Assembly (NCBI RefSeq): GCF_003968755.1 | Contig: NZ_RYDL01000001.1 | Span: forward strand, 1-64,000 | Direction: 5' to 3' | Source of the DNA: Flavobacterium sp. RSP15 | GTDB lineage: Bacteria > Bacteroidota > Bacteroidia > Flavobacteriales > Flavobacteriaceae | DNA: 64,000 nucleotides | Part shown: piece by piece, positions 16,041 to 25,136 of the stretch | Numbering within the stretch: position 1 is the first letter of the stretch | Layout of the letters: each line of letters opens with the position of its first letter | The notes under the pieces: model-generated | The model's database searches: none | The model's input: only the letters and a program-made list of their open reading frames with translations | Told to the model about the DNA's origin: nothing | Position numbers and translations under genes: made by a program

Positions 16041-18491
16041 ATGTCAAATCATAAAATACTTACTATTGACAATCTGTCACTTCAGGAATTTGATTCGGAA
16101 GCAGATTTAATTCCACTTTTGACGCCCGAAGACGAGGAGGAAATGAACAATGAGGCTTTACCTGAATTATTGGCTATATTGCCTTTGCGAAATATGGTTT
16201 TATTTCCAGGAGTTGTAATACCAATTACTGCGGGACGCGATAAATCGATTAAATTGATCAATGACGCTAACGTTGCAGGGAAAACTATTGGAGTTGTTGC
16301 TCAAATCAATGAGGAAGATGAAGACCCAACCAAAGCAGATATTCATAAAATAGGTACAGTAGCCCGTATTTTGCGTGTACTGAAAATGCCTGACGGGAAT
16401 ATAACGGTAATTCTTCAAGGTAAAAAACGTTTTGAGATTGAGACTGTTATTGACGAAACATCTTATATTACTGCAAAAATCAAGGAAGTTCCAGAGAAAA
16501 GACCTAAGAAAAACGATACTGAATTTGTAGCCATTCTGGATTCAATCAAAGAATTAGCGATTCAGATTATAAAAGAAAGTCCAAACATTCCCAGTGAAGC
16601 TACTTTTGCCATCAAGAACATTGAAAGCCAATCGTTTTTAGTCAACTTTGTGACTTCGAATATGAATTTGACAGTTAAAGAAAAACAAGATTTATTGGCG
16701 ATTAATGAATTGAAAGAAAGGGCTTTAGAAACGCTTCGCTACATGAATATTGAGTTGCAAAAACTCGAATTAAAAAATGATATTCAATCTAAAGTTCGGT
16801 TTGATTTAGACCAACAACAGCGTGAATATTTCCTGCATCAGCAAATGAAAACCATTCAGGAAGAATTAGGTGGCGTTTCTCAGGAAGAGGAAATGGACGA
16901 AATGTTACAGAAGTCCTTGACCAAAAAATGGGATGAAAAAACTAAAAAACATTTTGACAAGGAATTGTCTAAAATGCGTCGCATGAATCCCCAAGCGCCT
17001 GATTTTGGCACTCAAAGAAACTATCTGGAGTTGTTTTTGGAATTGCCCTGGAATGAATATTCTAATGATAAATTCGATTTAAAAAGAGCACAGAAAATAT
17101 TAGATAGAGATCATTTTGGTCTTGAAGATGTTAAGAAAAGAATGATAGAACATTTGGCAGTTTTAAAATTGCGAAATGATATGAAATCCCCAATTATTTG
17201 TTTGACAGGACCTCCCGGAGTTGGAAAAACATCTATTGGACGCTCTATTGCAGAAGCTTTAGGCCGAAAATATGTTAGAATTTCTCTTGGTGGGTTGCGT
17301 GATGAAGCGGAAATTCGCGGACATAGAAAAACGTATATAGGTGCCATGCCTGGACGAATTATCCAAAGCTTGAAAAAAGCCGGAACCTCAAATCCTGTTT
17401 TTGTTTTGGATGAAATCGATAAATTATCAAACAGCAACCAAGGGGATCCGTCATCAGCATTATTGGAAGTTTTAGATCCGGAACAAAACAATTCTTTTTA
17501 TGATAATTTCCTTGAAATGGGATATGATTTGTCTAAAGTGATGTTTATTGCTACATCGAATAATATGGCTGCGATTCAACCTGCGTTGAAAGACAGAATG
17601 GAAATCATCAAAATGTCAGGCTATACGATTGAAGAAAAGGTAGAAATTGCACGTCAGCATTTGTTTCCAAGACAATTGAAAGAACATGGTTTGACAACCA
17701 AAGATTTAACTATTGGTAAAAAACAATTAGAAAAAATTGTCGAAGGATACACACGTGAATCCGGAGTTCGTGGCCTAGAAGCTAAAATTGCTCAAGTAAT
17801 CCGTAACGCAGCAAAATCCGTTGCAATGGAGGAAGCGTATAATAAAAAAGTAACGGATGACGATATCATAAAAACACTAGGTGTTCCAAGGCTAGAAAGA
17901 GATAAATACGAGAATAATGATGTTGCCGGAGTAGTAACTGGTTTGGCCTGGACCTCTGTTGGCGGTGATATTTTGTTTATAGAATCGTTGCTTTCCCCGG
18001 GAAAAGGAACCATGACAATTACCGGAAACTTGGGTACAGTAATGAAAGAATCTGCCACCATTGCTTTAGAATATATTAAGGCCAATGCATCATTTTTAGG
18101 ATTGGATTCAGAGCTGCTTTCTAAATATAACATTCACTTACACGTTCCGGAAGGAGCCACTCCAAAAGATGGACCAAGTGCAGGAATTGCAATGCTGACG
18201 TCCTTAGTTTCGTTATTTACACAAAAACGAGTGAAGAAAAACTTAGCCATGACAGGAGAAATTACTTTACGTGGGAAAGTATTGCCAGTAGGCGGAATCA
18301 AAGAAAAGATTTTGGCTGCAAAAAGAGCCAATATTAAAGAAATTATTCTGTGTCATGAAAATAAGAGTGATATTGATGAAATAAAACCTGAATATCTGGA
18401 AGGACTTTCTTTTCATTATGTAAAAGAAATGAGCGAAGTATTGAAATATGCTCTAACTGATCAAAAGGTTAAAAACGCTAAGGATTTGTAA
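16041..18491 (+). CDS. lon: ATP-dependent protease Lon
   Basis: An 816-residue AAA+ serine protease that degrades misfolded and regulatory proteins in the cytoplasm. Order: LON substrate-binding domain (about 45-240, LPLRNMVLFPGVVIPI), AAA+ domain with Walker A GPPGVGKTS, and a C-terminal protease domain with the Ser-Lys dyad Ser713 (DGPSAG) and Lys756 (GGIKEK). The frame is open from a TTG at 15993, but the ATG at 16041 (MSNHKILTID) is preferred: it gives the acidic N terminus that I recall from flavobacterial Lon proteins, and the upstream 16 codons add only a basic stretch. The gene precedes porQ and cmk. Confidence 0.95.
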   Translation: MSNHKILTIDNLSLQEFDSEADLIPLLTPEDEEEMNNEALPELLAILPLRNMVLFPGVVIPITAGRDKSIKLINDANVAGKTIGVVAQINEEDEDPTKADIHKIGTVARILRVLKMPDGNITVILQGKKRFEIETVIDETSYITAKIKEVPEKRPKKNDTEFVAILDSIKELAIQIIKESPNIPSEATFAIKNIESQSFLVNFVTSNMNLTVKEKQDLLAINELKERALETLRYMNIELQKLELKNDIQSKVRFDLDQQQREYFLHQQMKTIQEELGGVSQEEEMDEMLQKSLTKKWDEKTKKHFDKELSKMRRMNPQAPDFGTQRNYLELFLELPWNEYSNDKFDLKRAQKILDRDHFGLEDVKKRMIEHLAVLKLRNDMKSPIICLTGPPGVGKTSIGRSIAEALGRKYVRISLGGLRDEAEIRGHRKTYIGAMPGRIIQSLKKAGTSNPVFVLDEIDKLSNSNQGDPSSALLEVLDPEQNNSFYDNFLEMGYDLSKVMFIATSNNMAAIQPALKDRMEIIKMSGYTIEEKVEIARQHLFPRQLKEHGLTTKDLTIGKKQLEKIVEGYTRESGVRGLEAKIAQVIRNAAKSVAMEEAYNKKVTDDDIIKTLGVPRLERDKYENNDVAGVVTGLAWTSVGGDILFIESLLSPGKGTMTITGNLGTVMKESATIALEYIKANASFLGLDSELLSKYNIHLHVPEGATPKDGPSAGIAMLTSLVSLFTQKRVKKNLAMTGEITLRGKVLPVGGIKEKILAAKRANIKEIILCHENKSDIDEIKPEYLEGLSFHYVKEMSEVLKYALTDQKVKNAKDL

Positions 18492-18511
18492 TAAAAACAA
18501 ATTCTAAATTT

Positions 18512-18563
18512 AAAATCCAACTTCTAAAACTTGATTTTCAAGCAAAGGAATTTGGATTTTTTT
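18512..18563 (+). terminator. terminator after lon
   Basis: AAAATCCAA (18512-18520) pairs with 18552-18560 and is followed by a short T-run; inside the loop CTTGA/TCAAG forms a second small hairpin. The stem is AT-rich, so strength is moderate. Confidence 0.55.
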
Positions 18564-18656
18564 ATTTGTAATTACCAGTTTTAAAGTTGCCATTTATTGT
18601 ATTTATAATTTTATCTTCGCAGTTGCGTTTTACTTATACAAACTCCAATTTAAAGC

Positions 18657-19679
18657 ATGCTAAAAAAAATACATCTGTACTCTTTTCTTTTTGTTTGTGC
18701 TTTGTCTTACAGTCAAATAGGAGGAAAGTATGCCTATCAGTTTTTAAATTTAGTGACCTCACCAAGACAGGCAGCTTTAGGCGGGAAAGTGATTACGATT
18801 TATGATGAGGATGTCAATCAGGTCCATTTTAATCCGGCTACTATAAATGCAGAAATGGACAATCATCTGGCTCTGAATTACGGGAGCTACTTTAATGAAG
18901 TGACTTATGGAACTGCTTCGTACGCGTATACATACGATCGTCATTTACAGACCTTTCAGGCGGGTGTAAACTATGTAAATTATGGTAATTTTGAAGGATT
19001 TGATGAAAATGGCCAGCCTACGGCAGCATTTACTGGAAGTGAAATAGCGCTTTCTTTCGGGTATGCCTATAATATTCCCTATACGAATATTCATATTGGT
19101 GCGAGCGCTAAATTGATTTCTTCAAATTTAGACATTTATAATTCTTTTGGTGGTGCGTTAGATATAGGCGCTCTTTTTATTGATGAAAAAAATGATGTCA
19201 ATTGGGCTTTGTCCATTCGAAATATAGGCACACAGTTTTCAACGTATAATGGTACAAATGAAAAACTGCCACTAGAAATAATCGCAGGAGTGTCACAGGA
19301 ATTAGAAAATGTCCCTATTCGCTGGCATCTTACTTTAGAGAATTTACAGCAATGGAATATTGCTTTTTCAAATCCAGCTAGAGCTACATCTTCATTTAAT
19401 GGAGAATCAACCGAAGAGAAGGTGTCATTTGTAAATAATGCTTTGCGTCATGTAATTATGGGAGTAGAGCTTTTTCCTAAAAGAGCCCTTAATTTGCGAT
19501 TGGGATATAATTTTAGACGAGCCGAAGAATTACGCATTGTCGAGCAACGTAATTTTTCAGGAATTTCATTGGGTTTTGGACTTAAATTAAATAAACTTAA
19601 ATTTAATTATTCATATTCAAGATATACCTTGGCAGGAAATACAAGCCTTTTTGGATTGACAATTAATTTTCAAGAATGA
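18657..19679 (+). CDS. porQ: type IX secretion system protein PorQ
   Basis: A 340-residue protein with a signal peptide (cleavage near SYSQ/IGGKYAY) and a PorV/PorQ-like outer-membrane beta-barrel pattern. The QFLNLVTSPRQAALGG segment near the N terminus and the terminal strand FGLTINFQE are typical. PorQ is an accessory component of the type IX secretion system, which exports proteins with C-terminal sorting domains in Bacteroidetes. The lon-porQ-cmk arrangement supports the call. It implies that a T9SS is encoded elsewhere in this genome; no other component is in this window. Confidence 0.85.
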   Translation: MLKKIHLYSFLFVCALSYSQIGGKYAYQFLNLVTSPRQAALGGKVITIYDEDVNQVHFNPATINAEMDNHLALNYGSYFNEVTYGTASYAYTYDRHLQTFQAGVNYVNYGNFEGFDENGQPTAAFTGSEIALSFGYAYNIPYTNIHIGASAKLISSNLDIYNSFGGALDIGALFIDEKNDVNWALSIRNIGTQFSTYNGTNEKLPLEIIAGVSQELENVPIRWHLTLENLQQWNIAFSNPARATSSFNGESTEEKVSFVNNALRHVIMGVELFPKRALNLRLGYNFRRAEELRIVEQRNFSGISLGFGLKLNKLKFNYSYSRYTLAGNTSLFGLTINFQE

Positions 19680-19713
19680 TTTTGATATAACATTGAACTT
19701 TAAATTTTACATT

Positions 19714-20409
19714 TTGAACAAAAAAATCACCATTGCGATTGACGGTTTTTCATCAACCGGAAAAAGTACTTTAGCCAAACAACTCGCAAATCATTTTGGA
19801 TATGTATTTGTAGATACCGGAGCAATGTATCGTGCCGTTACTTTTTTTGCGATGCAAAAAGGATATGTTAGCGCCACTTTTTTTGATAAACAAGCATTGA
19901 TTAATAGTTTATCAAATATTAAGTTGCAATTTAAATTCAATACTGATTTGGGTTTTGCCGAAATGTATTTGAATGATGTGAATGTCGAAACTGAAATCAG
20001 AACGATTGAAGTGTCTAGTTTTGTCAGTAAAGTAGCCGAAGTTTCTGAGGTTCGCAGTAAATTAGTCGAACAGCAAAAAGAAATGGGAAAAGACAAAGCA
20101 ATTGTTATGGACGGCAGAGATATAGGCACCGTTGTTTTTCCGGATGCCGAACTTAAAATATTCATGACCTCCAGTGCAAGTACAAGAGCAAAAAGACGCT
20201 ATGACGAGTTAGTTCAAAAGGGCGATAGTATCACGTATGAAAAAGTTCTCAAAAATGTAGAAGAGCGGGATTATATTGATACTCACCGGGAAGATTCTCC
20301 CTTGATAATGGCCGATGATGCGATAGAAATTGACAATTCACATTTAAATCGTAAAGAGCAATTTGAGCTTGTTTTAGAATTGGTAAATGAAATTACTAAA
20401 ACGATATAA
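19714..20409 (+). CDS. cmk: (d)CMP kinase
   Basis: A 231-residue cytidylate kinase that phosphorylates CMP and dCMP. The P-loop is GFSSTGKST at about 10-18; other marks are DTGAMYRAVT, MDGRDIGTVVFPDA and RAKRRYDEL. No ATG lies near the conserved start. The TTG at 19714 (giving MNKKITIAIDG) is preferred over the TTG at 19693 because it starts right before the first beta strand. It follows porQ by about 35 bp and is probably co-transcribed. Confidence 0.92.
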   Translation: MNKKITIAIDGFSSTGKSTLAKQLANHFGYVFVDTGAMYRAVTFFAMQKGYVSATFFDKQALINSLSNIKLQFKFNTDLGFAEMYLNDVNVETEIRTIEVSSFVSKVAEVSEVRSKLVEQQKEMGKDKAIVMDGRDIGTVVFPDAELKIFMTSSASTRAKRRYDELVQKGDSITYEKVLKNVEERDYIDTHREDSPLIMADDAIEIDNSHLNRKEQFELVLELVNEITKTI

Positions 20410-20484
20410 TTAGTTGCAGATTTAATTTTTAATAGTAGATTTACGCCTTGTAAATTTTTTAAAATAAAAAAAACAATTCATCGC

Positions 20485-21861
20485 ATGGGAATTAAAAATA
20501 GATTGGTAATAATGAGTTTTCTTCAGTTTTTTGTTTGGGGAGCTTGGTTGATTACCATTGCAAATTATTGGTTTGGCACCAAGAATTGGGAAGGAACTCA
20601 ATTTGGATTGGTTTTTGGAACTATGGGAATTGCTTCTTTATTTATGCCGACACTAACCGGAATTATTGCTGATCGATGGGTAAATGCTGAGAAATTATAT
20701 GGAATTCTTCATATTTTGTATGCTGCAGTATTATTTTTTATCCCACAAGTTACTACTCCGGAAACCTTTATTTATAGTATGCTTTTAGCAATGTGTTTTT
20801 ATATGCCAACGATTGCTTTGAGTAACTCAATTTCTTACACGGCTCTAAAATTAAACAATAAAGATGTAATCAAAAATTTCCCTCCAATACGGGTTTGGGG
20901 AACAATCGGTTTTATTGTTGCTATGTGGATCACTAATTTGACCGGAAATAAAGCAACGGAATATCAATTTTATATTGCAGGTTTAGCAGCGGTACTTTTG
21001 GGAATTTACTCTTTTACGTTACCCAAATGTAAACCGCAGCGCTTGTCTAAAGAGAATGCTTCTGTGATGGAAACACTAGGATTAGAATCCTTTAAGTTAT
21101 TCGCAGATTATAAAATGGCTTTGTTCTTTGTTTTCTCCATGTTTTTAGGAGGCGCATTACAATTAACAAATGCGTACGGAGATGTTTTCTTGGATGAATT
21201 CAAACATTTTCCAAAATATGCTGATTCTTTCGTAGTGGAATATTCAACTATTATCATGTCGATTTCTCAAATATCGGAGACTTTATTTATTCTTGCGATT
21301 CCTTTTTTTTTAAGACGTTTTGGTATCAAACAAGTGATGTTGATCAGTATGCTGGCTTGGGTATTGCGTTTTGGATTATTTGCTTACGGCAATCCTACAG
21401 ACGGGTTGTGGATGATTATTATGTCCTGTGTGGTATACGGAATGGCATTTGATTTCTTTAATATATCAGGATCATTATTTGTGGAAACCACCACAGATCC
21501 AAAAAATCGTTCTTCGGCACAAGGATTGTTTATGATGATGACCAATGGTTTTGGAGCGGTTTTAGGAAGTTTTACTTCGGGATGGGCTATTGACAAATAC
21601 TTTACAAAATCATTTAATAATACTACAGATTTAGCTGGTTTTCTGGAAACAGAAACGACGAATTCAAAGATGTTAGAATTTATTTCAAATCAAGGAAATA
21701 CAATTACATCAGACGGTTTGTTTAGTAAAGCCATTTTTATGAAAGACTGGCATACCATTTGGCTGGCTTTTGCTATGTATGCATTGATAATTGCCGTGGC
21801 TTTTGCCGTTTTATTCAAGCACAAACACAATCCTGTAGATTTTGAAAATGTAAGTCATTAG
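20485..21861 (+). CDS. nucleoside:H+ symporter, MFS
   Basis: A 458-residue inner-membrane transporter with about 12 membrane segments. The N-terminal SFLQFFVWGAWLITIANYWF segment and the GIIADRWVNAEK loop match the NupG/XapB-type nucleoside:proton symporter family. A longer loop with many polar residues sits before the last helix. It lies behind cmk, which fits nucleoside salvage, but substrate specificity is inferred from the family only. A terminator follows. Confidence 0.85.
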   Translation: MGIKNRLVIMSFLQFFVWGAWLITIANYWFGTKNWEGTQFGLVFGTMGIASLFMPTLTGIIADRWVNAEKLYGILHILYAAVLFFIPQVTTPETFIYSMLLAMCFYMPTIALSNSISYTALKLNNKDVIKNFPPIRVWGTIGFIVAMWITNLTGNKATEYQFYIAGLAAVLLGIYSFTLPKCKPQRLSKENASVMETLGLESFKLFADYKMALFFVFSMFLGGALQLTNAYGDVFLDEFKHFPKYADSFVVEYSTIIMSISQISETLFILAIPFFLRRFGIKQVMLISMLAWVLRFGLFAYGNPTDGLWMIIMSCVVYGMAFDFFNISGSLFVETTTDPKNRSSAQGLFMMMTNGFGAVLGSFTSGWAIDKYFTKSFNNTTDLAGFLETETTNSKMLEFISNQGNTITSDGLFSKAIFMKDWHTIWLAFAMYALIIAVAFAVLFKHKHNPVDFENVSH

Positions 21862-21876
21862 AAAGGAAAGAAAAAT

Positions 21877-21915
21877 AAAAAAAACCGATAACTAAAAATA
21901 GCTATCGGTTTTTTT
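21877..21915. terminator. bidirectional terminator after the symporter gene
   Basis: A 13-bp stem (21878-21890 with 21903-21915) containing ACCGATA, with A-run on one side and T-run on the other, 16 bp past the stop codon. Confidence 0.85.
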
Positions 21916-21942
21916 ATGCTGGGAATCAAATATTTGTATAAC

Positions 21943-22030
21943 TAGCCCCGAGTGAAGCGACATCCTTTTATACAGCATCCAGCCTTTTGAAGGCTGGATG
22001 CTGTATAAAAGATATAGCGGAAAGCGGGAG
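21943..22030. repeat. palindromic flavobacterial-type intergenic repeat
   Basis: The core is a perfect 22-bp inverted repeat (21965-21986 and 21990-22011, arm includes CAGCATCCAGCC) with a 3-base loop. It is framed by TAGCCCCGAGTGAAGCGACA on the left and GATATAGCGGAAAGCGGGAG on the right. From memory, intergenic elements starting TAGCCCCGA and ending GCGGAAAGCGGGA around a variable hairpin are frequent in Flavobacterium genomes; I see a single copy here. A 60-codon open frame across it is not a gene. Confidence 0.7.
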
Positions 22031-22097
22031 TAATCGTCATAAAAATCCCAAAACGTACTGCTCCTAAAAAACAATACATTATCTCATTTAAATTATT

Positions 22098-22127
22098 TTG
22101 CAAATTAAGATAAATGTGTTACTTTTG
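22098..22127 (+). promoter_or_regulatory. promoter of rpsA
   Basis: TTG (22098-22100), 19-bp spacer, then TACTTTTG (22120-22127): a full match to the Bacteroidetes primary sigma-factor consensus. The predicted 5' leader is about 110 nt, long enough to allow leader-based control of S1. Confidence 0.8.
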
Positions 22128-22246
22128 CAGTCCTTTTGGTGAATAAGAGTTTCCTTCAGGTATTACACAATTATACAAACAACTTCTGTTGTTTTCTAGC
22201 ACATTAAGAAACTCGAGAGAATACAGAATACAAATTTTCAATCAGC

Positions 22247-24031
22247 ATGTCTGAACAAGTAAAATCACAAGAAGAGTTTTTAGCAAATTTTAACTGGCAC
22301 AACTTTGAAGAAGGTATTGATGCAGTGGATCAAAAAAACTTATTAGAATTTGAAGAACTAGTTTCAAAAACATTTATCGCTACGGATCAAGAAGAAGTAG
22401 TAGATGGAACAGTTGTTAGAATTACAGATAGAGACGTTATTGTTGATATCAACGCAAAATCGGAAGGTGTTATTTCATTGAACGAATTCCGTTATAACCC
22501 AAGTTTAAAAGTAGGTGATACTGTTGAAGTATTAATTGACATCCGTGAGGATAAAACAGGTCAATTAGTATTGTCTCACAGAAAAGCACGTACTATCAAA
22601 TCATGGGATAGAGTTATTTCGGCTAACGAAACAGGAGAAATCGTTAATGGTTTTGTAAAATGCAGAACTAAAGGTGGTATGATCGTTGACGTTTTCGGAA
22701 TTGAAGCGTTTTTACCAGGATCTCAAATTGATGTTAAACCAATTAGAGACTACGATGTATATGTAAACAAAATGATGGAATTCAAAGTGGTAAAAATTAA
22801 CCACGAATTCAAAAATGTTGTTGTTTCTCATAAAGCGCTTATTGAAGCGGATATCGAAATCCAGAAAAAAGAAATCATCGGTCAATTGCAAAAAGGACAA
22901 GTATTAGAAGGTGTTGTTAAAAACATTACTTCTTATGGTGTCTTTATTGACTTAGGTGGAGTTGATGGATTGATTCACATTACTGACCTTTCTTGGTCAA
23001 GAATCAACCACCCATCTGAAGTATTGGAATTAGACCAAAAATTAAACGTTGTAATCCTTGATTTCGATGACGAAAAAACAAGAATACAATTAGGATTGAA
23101 ACAATTAAACGCACACCCTTGGGATGCTCTAGATGCTAAATTAGCAATTGGAGACAAAGTAAAAGGTAAAGTAGTTGTAATCGCTGATTACGGTGCATTT
23201 ATTGAAGTGGCTGAAGGTGTTGAAGGTTTAATCCACGTTTCTGAAATGTCTTGGTCTACTCATTTACGTTCTGCTCAAGATTTCGTAAAAGTAGGAGATA
23301 TTGTTGAAGCAGTTATCTTAACATTAGACAGAGATGACCGTAAAATGTCATTAGGTATCAAACAATTGTCTCAAGATCCTTGGACTGATATCACTGCTAA
23401 ATATCCTGTAGGTTCTAAACATTCAGGTATCGTTAGAAACTTTACAAACTTTGGAATTTTCGTAGAACTAGAAGAAGGAATTGATGGATTGATTTACATC
23501 TCAGACCTCTCTTGGACTAAGAAAATCAAACATCCATCTGAATTTGTAAATGTTGGTGAAAAATTAGATGTAGTAGTATTAGAATTAGATGTTGATGGAC
23601 GTAAATTATCTTTAGGTCACAAACAAACTACTGCTAATCCTTGGGATCAATATGAAGATTCATTTGCAGTTGGAACAATCCATAACGGTGAAATTTCTGA
23701 AATTGTTGACAAAGGAGCTACTGTAGAATTTGGTGATGATATCGTTGCTTTCATTCCTACACGTCACCTTGAAAAAGAAGACGGAAAGAAATTGAAAAAA
23801 GGCGAAACAGCTGATTTCAAAGTTATCGAATTCAACAAAGAATTCAAAAGAGTGGTTGCCTCTCACACTGCTATCTTCCGTGAAGAAGAAGAGAAAAATG
23901 TGAAAGCAGCTACTGAAAACACATCATCTTCAGCATCTACAAGTAACAATGCTTCGGCATCAACTTTAGGTGATAGTAATGATGTATTAGCAGCATTAAA
24001 AGCTAAAATGGAAAAATCAGAGAAAAAATAA
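22247..24031 (+). CDS. rpsA: 30S ribosomal protein S1
   Basis: A 594-residue protein with six S1 (OB-fold) RNA-binding repeats spread from about residue 50 to 545; typical repeat text is GVFIDLGGVDGLIHITDLSW. S1 brings mRNA to the 30S subunit, which matters in Bacteroidetes because their initiation regions rarely use Shine-Dalgarno pairing. The C terminus is low complexity, Ser/Ala/Asn-rich (about 555-580), then a basic helix ending KMEKSEKK. Codon use appears more biased than in neighbours, as expected for a highly expressed gene. Strong promoter upstream and terminator downstream mark it as monocistronic. Confidence 0.96.
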   Translation: MSEQVKSQEEFLANFNWHNFEEGIDAVDQKNLLEFEELVSKTFIATDQEEVVDGTVVRITDRDVIVDINAKSEGVISLNEFRYNPSLKVGDTVEVLIDIREDKTGQLVLSHRKARTIKSWDRVISANETGEIVNGFVKCRTKGGMIVDVFGIEAFLPGSQIDVKPIRDYDVYVNKMMEFKVVKINHEFKNVVVSHKALIEADIEIQKKEIIGQLQKGQVLEGVVKNITSYGVFIDLGGVDGLIHITDLSWSRINHPSEVLELDQKLNVVILDFDDEKTRIQLGLKQLNAHPWDALDAKLAIGDKVKGKVVVIADYGAFIEVAEGVEGLIHVSEMSWSTHLRSAQDFVKVGDIVEAVILTLDRDDRKMSLGIKQLSQDPWTDITAKYPVGSKHSGIVRNFTNFGIFVELEEGIDGLIYISDLSWTKKIKHPSEFVNVGEKLDVVVLELDVDGRKLSLGHKQTTANPWDQYEDSFAVGTIHNGEISEIVDKGATVEFGDDIVAFIPTRHLEKEDGKKLKKGETADFKVIEFNKEFKRVVASHTAIFREEEEKNVKAATENTSSSASTSNNASASTLGDSNDVLAALKAKMEKSEKK

Positions 24032-24054
24032 TTTCTTGATTTTTTTGAATATAG

Positions 24055-24084
24055 AAAGCTCCACAGTAATGTGGGGCTTTTTTT
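24055..24084 (+). terminator. terminator after rpsA
   Basis: An 11-bp stem (24055-24065 with 24070-24080), GTAA loop, and T-run to 24084. Confidence 0.88.
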
Positions 24085-24402
24085 GTGTAAAATCAAATTC
24101 CGATTTGACTTTTTCTTAGAAGTGAAACATTCTTAGACACAAAAAAAAGATCCTCCCGCTGTACGGAGTATGTTACTTGTATAAACCCATCACAAGTACT
24201 AATTTACATAAGTAACTCGTTCTACAAAAGACACTTCCTGCAATCTGGTCTCATTGGCACCTTTTAGATTAGTAAAGACGCATTAAAATATATTATATAT
24301 ATAATTGATTACTAGTAATTTGTGAAATAAGTGTGTGTTTTTAAAACCAAAAGCAATTTTACTGCGTAAATCCTACTATATAACTTAAAAAAAATAGAAT
24401 TT
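24085..24402. other. 318-bp intergenic region
   Basis: No gene is supported. It probably contains the promoter of the fasciclin gene, but I see no exact consensus. A short minus-strand open stretch near 24199-24284 reads like protein yet has no start codon and no recognised family. Confidence 0.4.
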
Positions 24403-24957
24403 ATGAAAACAAGAAAATTTTTATCAATTGCATTAATGACATTGGTATTTGGAACTGCATCTTTCGCTCAAAAAAGTGTTATGGTTGGAGGAGCAGCTAT
24501 GTATCCAACTAAAAATATTGTTGAAAATGCGGTGAACTCTAAAGACCATACTACATTAGTTGCTGCAGTAAAAGCAGCTGGTTTAGTAGAAACATTACAA
24601 AGTAAAGGACCATTCACTGTTTTTGCTCCAACAAATGCCGCATTTGATAAATTACCACAAGGTACCGTTGACACTTTATTGAAGCCTGAAAACTTAAAAA
24701 TGTTGCAAACAATATTGACATATCATGTTGTTGCAGGGAAAATGAATGCGATGGATATTGCAAAAGCTATTAAAAAGGGGAATGGGAAAGCTACAATGAA
24801 AACGGTTAGTGGTGGTACTTTAACTGCTTGGATGAAAGGAAAAGATTTATATATTACGGATGAAAATGGTGGAAAATCTAAAGTTACAATTGCTGATGTG
24901 AATCAATCAAACGGTGTTATTCATGTGATTGATGCCGTTGTATTGCCTAAACAATAG
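24403..24957 (+). CDS. exported fasciclin (FAS1) domain protein
   Basis: A 184-residue secreted or periplasmic protein. The signal peptide is cleaved near TASFAQ (residues about 18-23). A single FAS1 domain covers about 40-184: GPFTVFAPTNAAFDKLP is the H1-type motif, ILTYHVVAGKM the central strand and NGVIHVIDAVVLP the H2-type end. FAS1 domains mediate adhesion or protein interactions on the cell surface; the partner here is unknown. Single gene. Confidence 0.92.
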   Translation: MKTRKFLSIALMTLVFGTASFAQKSVMVGGAAMYPTKNIVENAVNSKDHTTLVAAVKAAGLVETLQSKGPFTVFAPTNAAFDKLPQGTVDTLLKPENLKMLQTILTYHVVAGKMNAMDIAKAIKKGNGKATMKTVSGGTLTAWMKGKDLYITDENGGKSKVTIADVNQSNGVIHVIDAVVLPKQ

Positions 24958-24992
24958 TTTTTAAGATAGAGGTTAAATTGTTGGTTAGATGA

Positions 24993-25024
24993 AAAAGAGC
25001 CCTGCTAATTAGCAGGGCTCTTTT
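24993..25024. terminator. terminator after the fasciclin gene
   Basis: A perfect palindrome with 16-bp arms (core GAGCCCTGCTAA), ending in T-run; symmetric, so it can stop transcription in both directions. It lies 35 bp past the stop codon. Confidence 0.9.
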
Positions 25025-25032
25025 GTATATAT

Positions 25033-25059
25033 GAAATCCCAGGATAAAACCGGGATTTC
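25033..25059. terminator. second hairpin, likely minus-strand terminator for pheT
   Basis: GAAATCCC (25033-25040) pairs with GGGATTTC (25052-25059) across an 11-base loop. It lies about 80 bp beyond the pheT stop codon. Confidence 0.5.
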
Positions 25060-25136
25060 TCTTTTAATTATTATGTTAGAATGCATCTAAGATAATTGAT
25101 AAAGTTGAATGAAAATGTATCGTTATTTTTAAAAAA

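Noticed and set aside
21892-22074. 60-codon minus-strand frame over the palindromic repeat
   Set aside because: Its codons come from the terminator and the repeat hairpin.
24199-24284. Minus-strand stretch translating to NLKGANETRLQEVSFVERV and a stop
   Set aside because: Possible gene remnant downstream of rpsA, but without start codon or recognisable family.
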